Assembly: GCA_963693285.1 (NCBI GenBank)
Contig: OY848917.1
Span: forward strand, 15,810,192-15,874,191
Direction: 5' to 3'
DNA length: 64,000 nt
Source: Xestospongia muta
Lineage: Eukaryota; Porifera; Demospongiae; Haplosclerida; Petrosiidae
Positions 33,511 through 43,552 of the stretch are shown here, piece after piece. The notes beneath the pieces were generated by a model. It ran no database searches. It worked only from the letters and a program-made list of their open reading frames with translations, and had not been told where the DNA came from. The position numbers and the translations under genes are program-made. Every line of letters starts with the position of its first letter. The stretch's first letter is position 1.

Positions 33511-34947
33511 GAGTGATGAACACAATGATGATGATGAAGATGTCATTATAACATCTTTTCAACCTTGGTTGTTACCATCAACACCTGTGAGTTAATAAAC
33601 ACTCATCTTTGAGAAGGTGTTTGTACATATATGACAGATCTATGAGACTGGAGTGCCACTGGAGTTACGTTATACACCCAACAAGGGTTTTGGAAATCAA
33701 ACCAGCAACCTATGTTGGATAAACAGTGTCCTCCAGTTATTGCATGTAACCCCCCTAGCAAAACATCTATGTGGTAATTAGAAACCTCAAACTTTGAAGT
33801 ATTGATGAATTATTTTAATAGGTATACCACAAATGGAATTAACACCAGTCCAAAAAGAATACTTAAACATTGAGTGCACAGTAGAAGATAACGTTGCTAA
33901 TTCACAGATGATAACAGTATTCATTTATTTCAGGCAATATGATATGATTTATGTAATTTAATAGGCATTGATGACATCAACACATATAGAGTTTGGTGGC
34001 CAGAATGATGTAACAGAAGGAATAGAATTACTTGTTGATGCTGTTAGTGTTCAATCAATGCAGGTAATGGAGATTTAAGCAATGTACAACTGTAATCTAC
34101 TAAGAATGTTTGTCTAATAAACAGAAACTGTTTAACATACATACAATCACTGAGAAACAATGTCCTATCTGCAAGGTCTGTTATTGTGATGATGACAGTG
34201 TTGTTTATATTAACAATTAGATACAAAAATACTATTAATTTCAGTAGTTGGACAAAAAGAAGACTGTATATCAGAATTGTGGTGGAAGAAAATATCTTGC
34301 TACTCAGATGAAACATCCCATCATTTGTAAGCTATATATTGTGGACAATAATGCCATAATAAAGCCTACAGATGCATAGCTTGCAATGAACGTCTAATGA
34401 CTGTTAGCACAAATGTTGCTTCACTACCAGATGTACAGATACTAGGCATTTCTCGAAACACATATTCAAGTAAAAAATCAAACCAGCCATTGTTGCTACA
34501 AGAGTAAGTTATAAGCAATGTAATCAATCTGATATTATATCTAATAGGACAATTACAATTGAAAATACTACCAAACATGATTACACCTCAAGAACTTACA
34601 GATTACTTGGAATAGCTGTTAGTACTGATTACAATGAAAGTTTCCATTTAATCCTGTCACTGTGTAGGTTCATCATGGACATCCAACATCTGTAGATACA
34701 GGTCACTGTAAGTTATTATACAGCTATAAGTTACCTATATTAAAACAAAAACAATAGACACAGCATTAGTGAAAACACCTGGTGGAGAGTGGATTGAATA
34801 TGATGACAATAACATAATTACTAACTATGATTACAACAGAAATATAGACTATATTTCTGTGAGTAAAGCTAATGAAAACAATACATCATTATTATTGCCT
34901 CTTAGAGGAATGTATGTCTAGCTATATACAAGTTGGATGAGTCGGAG
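33511..34947 (+). CDS. Ubiquitin-specific protease (C19) domain, multi-exon
   Basis: Exons 33511-33586, 33638-33773, 33822-33916, 33965-34063, 34125-34175, 34248-34326 (frame uncertain), 34372-34503, 34548-34617, 34668-34707, 34758-34858, 34906-34947. All junctions are in phase except around 34176-34371. Cys box: GFGNQTSNLCWINSVLQLL (catalytic Cys retained). Second motif: FGGQNDVTEGIELL, a variant of the GQQDAxEF motif. Zinc-ribbon-like CPIC ... CIAC. Then LPDVQILGISR, and the His box HHGHPTSVDTGHY followed by EWIEYDDNNI, so His and Asp/Asn are retained. USPs cleave ubiquitin from proteins. The domain lies between a transposase-like relic and a Ulp1-like domain on the same strand with similar 48-60-bp introns, which suggests one composite protein. 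Calling it a USP is firm; activity and the full gene model are not. Confidence 0.7.
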
Positions 34948-35016
34948 GTTAGTATGAAATTATTTCATATCACATAATACATATTGTAATTAATTATACT
35001 AACTAAACTTGTATAG

Positions 35017-36160
35017 ACCGTATTGAAAGTGATTGATGATTGTCCACCAATTTTATCATGGAGAGAAGCCAGTCTGTTGTTAAAATGTGCATGCTTTACT
35101 GTTATAATATTTCTATCAGAGTCCATTAGTTGTTAATGAAGACAAGGAAATAGTAAGTGCATTGTTATCAAAGAATTTATTCTATATATATGATAAAGAA
35201 CTGGAAAGAGATCAAGGCACCGTACAAAACATTACAGCCAGGAGTGTGGCTAATTGCAGAAGTAAACTATATATATATATTCATAAATTATTATATATAC
35301 ATACACACACATAAGAATACATATACATATACATATATAATCATTGTATATATTATATAATAGTATCTACTTGTGTAGGTAATAATGAATTACTTAATAT
35401 TGTTAGCAAAGGATGTAAGTCAAATAATTTTACATGCATGTCAAAGAAATTGTTAAAACTGGAGGAATATTGCTGTTGTCGACTCCATATTCCTTCCATT
35501 ATTAAAAGCAAGAGGCTTTAGTGGTGTTACAAAATATGTAAGGATTCTATAACTTTAAAAAAGTACAAAAAGTAATAAATTCTAGGGCAAAATCTGTTAG
35601 AGAAAGACATTTAATTAATAGCATATGGTAAGGAATTATTGCATAAGATACCATTTGAAAAAAGCAGGCTATATTTGTGTAGACTTTAAAAGTTTAAACT
35701 ATCCATTCGTGAGTGGAGATACTGTGATTCCAAAGTATGCTACGCAAATTCATTTTTATGGTACTTGTACATCCATAGATGTGCAACAGTCCAACACAGA
35801 GTAATGCCTGTGATTATGGGGTATTTGTCTGCATGGTAAGACTTCATTAACTTGTATAATGTTCATTTACGTTTACAGGCAACAAAGTGTTTCATCGAGA
35901 AGAGAAAATTAAATTTTAAAGAAGTAAGTGTAAAAAATGCCTACTTGCATAGGGAGGTTACATAAATCATAGAGTGAAGCTCGAATAGCTCGAACAATGA
36001 TCTTGTTGGAGCTAAATAATCTTCATAAGCAAGAAAGTTAGTGATTCACACAAAATGCTTAGATAAGTCATTTCTTATTGATAACCAGTCTTGTACACTA
36101 TGTCTGAAAGCAACAGCGATGATGATAATGAATTTCCACCAGTACACTTTAACTCTAATT
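35017..36160 (+). CDS. Ulp1-like (C48) cysteine-protease domain, catalytic Cys apparently lost
   Basis: Continues the USP exons. 35017 to about 35090 (VIDDCPPILSWREASLLL; its donor is unclear), 35120-35152 (SPLVVNEDKEI), 35199-35261 and 35379-35414 (LQPGVWLIAE + VIMNYLILLAKD, the family's W-L-x-D-x-V-I motif), about 35471-35538 (AVVDSIFLPLLKARGFSG), 35779-35835 (TQSNACDYGVFVCM), 35879-35923, 35973-36036 and 36089-36160 (YTMSESNSDDDNEFPPVHFN). The last four exons are in phase. Ulp1/SENP proteases remove SUMO-type modifiers and need a Q-x(n)-D-C-G motif. Here the Cys position reads Tyr (D-Y-G), so this copy is probably inactive. Exons holding the catalytic His/Asp between 35540 and 35770 were not resolved. 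Confidence 0.6.
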
Positions 36161-36199
36161 GTGAGTTGTTAAACACAAAACATTCCATTCCAGTTTGTT

Positions 36200-38520
36200 C
36201 TATTTAGTAGTTAACACCAAAACAGATATAAGTGAAACAATGCAATCAGAAATGTCAGTTATTAATGCCCACAAATCCCACTGAATAAGAGCAATGGTTT
36301 GGGACTTAAAACAATATTATCTATTGATGATAGTTTGAATGTGTTGTCATTGGATGACGTAAACCTCAATTTAAAAGACATAAAAGAATTAACAAACAGC
36401 GAAAAATTTATTTCATCTAATGTACAGTCCATCTCAAATGTCTAATCATTAATAATACACTCAAATAAATGTAGACATTATACTTTTTTATAAATGTTTT
36501 GAAGACAATTAGTAACAACAAATTTGAAACCTTTTATAGAGTCAGTAATTGAAATAATCAAATATGTCATGTTTGAACAATACTCTATTATAAAGGATTT
36601 GGGTTATGTTGAAGTCATAAACAGTGCTGACTTATAAATTTGTATGACAAGAAAATCCATGTCAGAATTTGATAGAGTGAATCCATGTTTTTACATGAAA
36701 GTAAGTTATAATGAAGACGCCTTGAGTATGTACCATATATACAACAGAGGTCTAGTGGAGACCAACGATATGGAGAGATATTCCTGACAATTTGTCCTAT
36801 TTTGGAAGAGGACATGGTACTAGTGAGTGAAAACTAATAAAACACATGCACTATCATCACTTTATCTATTACAGTTCAGCCAACATGAGAATAAGGATGT
36901 ATTGGTATATACTATTCATGACAAAATAAGTGATAAAGCAAATGAACTCATTGAAACTTTCAGGTATATTCACATGCAATACTGCACATGATTGAGACAA
37001 ACTTACAGGAAAGCAGTTGCTATGTGGAGGGCAACAGCAATGAAGGAAGCAAGAAGATATAACAATTGGAAAATTAATATGGTGAAGGGTTGGTAAACGA
37101 TTTAATTAAAAATGGGTACCCTGACATATTTAATCATAAGGACACATGCCCCGACATGTACAGAAATGTATATATATGTAAGGTATGTGAAAAGCATAGC
37201 TAAGATTTAACATTTACATCAGATAATTAAATTTAACAGTATGTGGCAAGTTATCTCAGAATACCATATGATAATTTTGAGGTAGAGACTGTTTATTACA
37301 TGTTGACATTATCTATAAAAATAGCTGACAACTTACAAGAAACGGATCCTTAAAATAAGGTATGTTATCCATGAAATAATGTATATGAATACATTGTCTG
37401 TTAATTCCTAGCTGTTCAGTAGCAGAAGTGCATATGGAAAATGTTCCTTCAGATTATGTAGAAACCATTAAAACTTGTGTCAACTTAGGTACATTATAAA
37501 CTACATGATTACTGAATGATTGTAATTCCAATCTTTGTTAACTTTAGGCTGTGATAGAGACAATGAAGTTATTTATATAATGGATCGTAAGCATATAGTT
37601 CTATAAATTCTATGTTTATTGATATTTAGAAGACGATTTAGAGGACAATGACATACTACTTCCATCATTTACATCTAAACCAGTAATACATAAGGATGAC
37701 ATCTTTTGTACTAAACAAAAATGGGGCAAGGAGTTTTACCTTAAAAGTTATCCGAATTTTAGATGTGACAAATCAGATCAGTATGTTATTCATATATGTG
37801 AATACTATATCTAATACTCTATCATTGTATCAGTGACAGCATATTTACAAGAAGGTTCATTAGAACAACAATCAAAGCAAATGAAGTATGCTTACAAGTA
37901 TCATTTAAAATTTAAAAAATCATGTGTTTATGATATACAAACAGCACACAATCAGACAATTATTAAATGGAGAATATTGCAGTGATTTTGGTAAAGTGAA
38001 GTATTTAAATGATGGCTGGCCAATTGACCTTGATGATATGGTGAGAATATCAGTCTAACAAACAATTATTTCATACAAGTTTCATGTAGCTAATGGAAAT
38101 TGATTACTATTTACTTGCTTTAGCGAGTGATTGTCTAAAAAAAACTGCATTCTATTTAAGTGATTTTACGAAATCAATCATCTGGCCAGAGGTAATTCCA
38201 GATAATAATTACAAGACATAACCTCATTGAATTATACTTATAGGTTCTCACTTTGTTAATAATGGAGAAATTTCACTTTTCATACGAAATAGCTGTTAAG
38301 TGCCTTCTACAAAGACAACTTCCCTCTATATAAACATAAAATTCTTGATTTTAGATTAAGCAACTCATTGAAAGATAGTTCATTTGTAAATTATATGCTT
38401 CTAAATCTTCTTACGTATTCTAACAAAAACAATGACCTTCAGACGTCTTTTCAAAATAACACAAGTTTCCTTGTTGCAGTGTCATGTGGTGATGGGACAT
38501 TAATTAGGCTTCTGCAGCAG
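36200..38520 (+). pseudogene. Downstream exons of the USP/Ulp1 element, unrecognised, with lesions
   Basis: A chain of plus-strand exon-like segments bounded by splice consensus: 36216-36441 (NTKTDISETMQSEMSV, a frame break near 36277, then LSIDDSLNVLSLDDVNLNLK, ending in TAA); 36750-36816 (GDQRYGEIFLTICPILEED); 36875-36963 (SQHENKDVLVYTIHDKISDK); 37009-37081 (KAVAMWRATAMKEARRYNNW); about 37083-37183 (LVNDLIKNGYPDIFNHKD); 37241-37281; about 37630-37780 (FCTKQKWGKEFYLKSYPNFR); about 37948-38040 (RQLLNGEYCSDFGKVKYLND); 38091-38190; and 38368-38510 (VNYMLLNLLTYSNKNNDLQT). I do not recognise a domain. Same strand, similar intron sizes and no intervening gene suggest they belong to the preceding element. 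Confidence 0.4.
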
Positions 38521-38569
38521 CACATTCAAATGAGGAATGTACATTATGTGCAGCAACACATACCGCGGT

Positions 38570-38645
38570 TTTAAGGTCCGCCTACAAATATGTGCTGCTG
38601 CACGAATGTGCTGCTAACTTCAACAGAGTCTAACTTCAACAGAGT
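38570..38645. repeat. Fragment shared with foldback loop (GTGCTGCTGCACGAATGTGCTG)
   Basis: GCTGCTGCACGAATGTGCTG followed by AACTTCAACAGAGT also occurs at 43190-43228 at the edge of the copy B foldback loop. AACTTCAACAGAGT is repeated twice here. It probably marks one end of a related element. Confidence 0.5.
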
Positions 38646-38761
38646 TTTTAATACTTTGCAAAGTCAGCCACACCCTCTAGATATTGATACCACGCCTCTA
38701 CATGACTAGTAGTCATACATTGTTCACGAGCCCCACCCTATAGTTTGAATTGTTAGTAAGT

Positions 38762-39735
38762 ATGGGGAATATATTTAACATATTTGGAAGAGAGCAACCA
38801 CCAGAAGATGATATTTCAGAAGAAGATTCAAGTCAAGCAGAAGATGAACTTGATGTAGAACCAGGTAGTCTATTTTAAAACTGTTTCAGAATACTAATCA
38901 TATATAATGTATCACTAGGAAATTATAAGTGATCCCAATAATATGATTATTATGATTATGTTTTAATTTACATACAGAGTCTGTTGAACATATATCAACT
39001 GAAGAGCTCCAATCAGGCACTTCAATCATGTCAGAAAGTCCAGGTATAGCTATGATGTATGATTACAATGATATCACAGATGAGATGTTATACTAGTCAA
39101 TATTCTAATAAACAAAGATGCTACACAATCTTCATAGATTGCAATAGTTTGTTATACTGTCATTGTACTGTTGTACAATAAAAAAATTGTATAAATTGTT
39201 TAGATTTTGTTTTAGATATTTCTGATATCTTAAAGAAGGCTCCCACTAAACATGAACTACTCAAGTTATTAGCTGATAATGATGACAAGTGGTGTGAGAT
39301 CGGTTTGTGGGTTTGAAGTGCCTCATAATATGTTGAATGGACTAAAACATAGTCGTGAAAGCAATACTGTCAAACTATCTAACGTAATTGATACCTGGAT
39401 AAATACTAATGAAGCTACCCGGGATAAAGTGATCTCTGCCATTGGTGGTCCTATTGTTGGTAACACGAGGAAAGCTGATGAGATACATGACCACCTTACT
39501 AACTGTAATAAAAATATTTCAATTTTTTGTCAGTTATAGTGATATACCTTATATCTTTATTTAGGTGTCTCAGATTATCAAATACTACAGAAATATGATG
39601 ACAGACTCTCATCACTTATTCTCTCCATGGAGGTTGTTCAGATGTTACATGCAGAGAGAGTAATCTCCAAGCTTAGAAAGAGTGAAGGTCAGTCCAACCT
39701 TGAAGTAATAAATATGGTGTTAATCAAGTAAGTTA
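38762..39735 (+). pseudogene. Death-domain family gene, 5' part (copy B), frameshifted
   Basis: Start ATG at 38762; exon 38762-38864 (MGNIFNIFGREQPPEDD, acidic), exon 38978-39043 (ESVEHISTEELQSGTS), exon 39216-39504 with a death-like fold: DISDILKKAPTKHELLKLL, WCEIGLW, then after a 1-base gain or 2-base loss EVPHNMLNGLKHS, TVKLSNVIDTWINTN, KVISAIGGPIVGNTRKADEI. Next is exon 39565-39687 (YQILQKYDDRLSSLILSMEV, ERVISKLRKSE). The last piece matches the join point in copy A (24095-24160). After it the copy runs straight into GTTAACTAGACATCG, so the C-terminal half present in copy A is deleted here. Death domains mediate oligomerisation in apoptosis or immune signalling. The frameshift and truncation imply a non-functional copy unless the frame break is an assembly error. 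Confidence 0.65.
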
Positions 39736-41455
39736 ACTAGACATCGTGCAGGAAACAGGAAATAAGAATTTGCAACAACACAATAGCTGCCACTGTGAGT
39801 TTGAAGGACACAAACAGAATAGAACAATAATAAATAAAACAGAATTAAGGTATTAAAGTACAGGATAGAACTATGAACTTAGAACTATGATGCAACAGTA
39901 CTGTTTTCATCATAACACAGTCCTAATTAAGAGGACTATCAATGGCTTTTTTGAGTACTAGTGTTTGTAAAAATATTAATATATTGTTACGTCAGTGGAA
40001 ATACAAATGATCTAATCACAGAATGTCAATGAAATCAAGAAACACCGAAAACACTTCTATGATGAGAACTATTTTGTGTTTTAACAAGGCAGTGTCTATT
40101 CGTCCGGCAGGAAATGTATACTTTGTTGTGTATTAAACTGATCCCCACCCCCTAAACCTTTATACAACAAAGTATACATTTCCTGCCGGACCAATAGACA
40201 CTACGTTTTAACAATTGTGTGGGCTGGGACATTCACACTCATCCTTTTCTTAATTAATTTGTATCAATACATAGGATGTGTGTAAACACAAGATTGGACA
40301 GTTTGACTTAATGGATCTTTAATTATTAATATGAATGAAGGTTACTATCAGAATCAAGCTATGCTACAATTTGCATTTCATAATCTTGTATAACTTCTCA
40401 ATTTTATGTCCTTGATTTTCTATGTTGATCTAATTAATATAAACTTTACCATATTTGGTAATATTTTGTCATCATCAAATACATTAACATAGTATTGTTA
40501 TATTGTTACATAGGTTTGTAGCCTTATATAATAAAGAGGACATCCTGATTGTTAAACACATCCATAAATGATACATGAATTGATTATAATTATTACTTTT
40601 ACATTTTTGCTATTTTCATTTAATATGCTACTGTATTTGACGTAGGCCACCATCAATTTTCTAAACATGCCTAATTTCCTGTCCTATGTATTTTTCTTTA
40701 TTTTAAACTAAATTAAAGTGAAGAAATTTTTTGTACTGGTTTCTTTGAATTCACAATAACCGTAGATTTGAGATCCTTGATCACACTAGTGTTATTATAA
40801 TTCTTCAAATTGCATGATACAATACCTTTGTATATTTATTAGAAAGTCAGTGTAAAATCAGTTAATCATTAGAAATCTGACACTACATGCATCAGTCATT
40901 AATTGTTTTGCTATAGTCCTGATAAATGTACTGTCATAGCTGCTATGAGTGTAGTTATGATAATAGACAAAGTAATGTTGTGACATGTGTACACTCCCTC
41001 TCACATATACACTAGTATATAATAATGTATTAATGTATTATTTTAGCCTTACATTAACTTCAGTTGATTTCTATATTGTATATATAAAAACAGACTCAAT
41101 TTATTTAGATGTAAACATCATATACTCTAATCTATGAAGGAGGATACACTATCCATATTGTTCATAGTGTTGATTTGTTTATTATCATAATTTAACTCAC
41201 TAAGATCAGCTGTTGTGATGATTATAATATGTATGCATACCTAGCATACATTATTGGTTAACTTTAGTAAATCATTTTAGCAATTACAACACAATATGTT
41301 AATAATAGGGGAAAGTTTATTTTTATAGTTTGTCAATATTCAATTGATGTAGTAAATATAATATAATTATATAGATGTAGTGATTATTACATTATGAGAG
41401 TGTCTTACTAATACATACATGTAAACACTGCCATATTTGGTAATCCCCAGTTTTG
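39731..41455. repeat. Segmental duplication, copy B (non-coding part)
   Basis: Counterpart of 25652-27237, differing by scattered substitutions and one 118-bp MITE insertion at 40087-40204. No gene was seen. Confidence 0.9.
40087..40204. mobile_element. 118-bp MITE with 38-bp TIRs and 9-bp target duplication
   Basis: AGTGTCTATTCGTCCGGCAG GAAATGTATACTTTGTTG at the left is matched by the complement of the right end with one mismatch. GTTTTAACA flanks both sides (40078-40086 and 40205-40213). Copy A of the duplication has a single ATTTTAACA at 25997-26005 and no insert, i.e. an empty site. A 9-bp duplication is typical of Mutator-like elements; if the true duplication is 8 bp (TTTTAACA), hAT is the alternative. 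Confidence 0.9.
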
Positions 41456-42104
41456 TTATATATTATGTCATGTCTCTCTCTTTTTTCTCTCTCTGCATCT
41501 CTATCTTTCTATGTCTCTCTCTCATACCAGATTTCGTGTCTTTTACACAGTTGTTACTAGTATTATATAGATATAATATGACTCAAAAGATTCCAATTCA
41601 CTGAGCAAACATATTTAGTCAGGCCATTTCATATAGAGTGTGGTTTTACTCATTTCTTAATAATTGTTTTGATTTGTTCTGTTGCTATTTATTTCTTTTT
41701 TTATTGACAGTATTGAGTATAGCATTTGGTTACTGATCTGTAATATGGCCTTGTGTTAGCACAATTAATAAATATTTGCTTCTATCTGTATTTAAAGTGT
41801 AATTAGTAAATTTGATTTCCACTGCTACAATTACTGTATTTTAAGTATTAGGTGTAACATACTTTAAGCATAATTATTATCATCACTTAATACACATATA
41901 ACACACATAATAACTCTAATGTTGATGAATTGACAACAACATTAACAATAATAATTCATACTTAGCTAAGCTATTGATTAATCAAATTCACTCTTTGTTA
42001 GTCCATCTATCCACTACTTTAATCCTTAATTAGTATGATAATAACCTAGTTTGCCTAATCCATTAATAACTACTCTATTTTTGATGCTAATAGCAAATTT
42101 GACC
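41456..42104. other. Copy-B-specific spacer
   Basis: Sequence absent from copy A at the corresponding junction (27237). Contains a CT-rich stretch (CTCTCTC/TTTTCTCT, about 41470-41525). No gene was recognised. Confidence 0.5.
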
Positions 42105-42225
42105 ATTTTCGCTGATTGTGATTATATCAAACATAGTTTCTGCCTTATAGGTACATTTATGTCTGCATATTCATCACATAGTTATGGTGTGAGCCCCCTA
42201 AATATAAATACCTCGTTCGCCTATG
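42105..42225 (+). mobile_element. Truncated hAT end, inverted relative to the 22498 copy
   Basis: The reverse complement of 42105-42225 matches 22498-22620: CATAGGCG-ACGAGG-A-TTATATTT, then CCATAACTATGTGATGAATA TGCAGACA and GTTTGATATAATCACAATCA. Only this terminal ~120 bp is present, so it is a fragment. Confidence 0.8.
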
Positions 42226-42235
42226 CTATCGTCAG

Positions 42236-43228
42236 TTGTTTTGATGTGGATGTGTCTTCCTCGCCCAGCAATAAGAGCATTTGTTCTTTTTTAGTACATT
42301 TCCTCTTATTGCTGGCTATAGAGACTTCAGATGTAAATGACAATATGATATTCAAGTGTGTCAAGTTAATATAAATACTATCGTCAGTTGTTTTGATGTA
42401 GGTGTGTCTTCCTCGCCCAGCAATAAGACCATTTCTTGATTCTATAGTACATTTCCTCTTATTGCTGGCTATGTAGACTTTGAATGTAAACGACAATATG
42501 ATATTCAAGTGTGTCAAGTTAGCACAAATACTATTGTCAGTTGTTTTGATGTGGGTGTGTCTTCCTCGCCCAGCAATAAGACCATTTGTTTATTTTTTAA
42601 TACATTTACTTTTATTGCTGGTTATTATGACTTCGAATGTAAACTATTGTAATGATGTATATTAAGAAATCATATTGAATGATGGTGTCATCTTTGTATA
42701 TGACAAACCATTATCATTTTATATTTGCATGCAAGAGTGTTAAACTTATCACTGTGAGGTGAACTTAAACTACCTGTTTCAATTCAGTAATAAAATTCAT
42801 GTAAATATTTATAATAACCTAACTTTTTTAGACTTGTTTGCAAAACAATCTAGTATAAGGAATTAAGGACAAGTTTTGCTGGAGGCCAGTGACTGTGGTG
42901 CTAGTTGTATTGATTATTTATGCTAACAATTTCATGCTGAAAATTTTATTCTTAAAATATAAAAAGTAATTTATTACAATTTATTAAACAAAGTATTTTG
43001 AAAGGAATTAATTGGCTATCATTTATAATATATTAACTAAACGGATGGAATGTACTGTCTTACACACAATGTGATCATTGTTGTAAGTTTTCAGTATACA
43101 GCAAAACAGCAACTGCAGCTCCACCCTATCAAAAAAACACTTGAAACCACAAATATTTAATAAGGCGTGGTTATCTAGTATCTGAGGAATGTGCTGCTGC
43201 ACGAATGTGCTGCAAACTTCAACAGAGT
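42236..43228. mobile_element. Half foldback element (copy B) with inverted loop
   Basis: About three 153-bp units in plus orientation (42236-42650), the unique arm (42651-43072), then the loop, which is in the opposite orientation to copy A: GTAAGTTTTCAGTATACAGC comes first and CTTCAACAGAGT last. The second arm and the long array are missing. The element ends near 43228, where a different tandem repeat begins. Confidence 0.75.
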
Positions 43229-43371
43229 GATTCTCTCGTTAAGACGGCAACACTGTGAAGGTTTGTCTAAATTGGTTCTACTAACACACTTTTCTCTGGT
43301 TGATTCTCTTCGTTAAGACGACAACACTGTGAAGATTTGTCTTAGTTGGTTCTACCAACACACTTCACTTA
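43228..43371 (+). repeat. Two-copy ~72-bp direct repeat upstream of the ankyrin gene
   Basis: GATTCTCTCGTTAAGACGGC AACACTGTGAAGG and GATTCTCTTCGTTAAGACGA CAACACTGTGAAG start two similar units, each ending in CACACTT. The second is followed by AG|GTAAGG, so it may be an untranslated first exon of the following gene; that is inference. Confidence 0.6.
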
Positions 43372-43552
43372 GGTAAGGTTAGTAATTTAATCATTGTGTC
43401 TATGGTTTATTTACTTTAAATTGTCAAACATTTGTTCATAGTATATATTTTCAACCTAACTGCCCGGTAACCGTACATGATACTCTAATTGCTATAGTGA
43501 CTGTGGAAACTGTGGTTTGTTGATTATTGTTGTCTGTGTGTTTGCTGTTATC

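Noticed and set aside
33917..33964. Alternative exon starting at GCAATATGA (after TTTCAG, 33933)
   Set aside because: It hits a stop within three codons; the acceptor at 33964 gives an in-phase USP exon.
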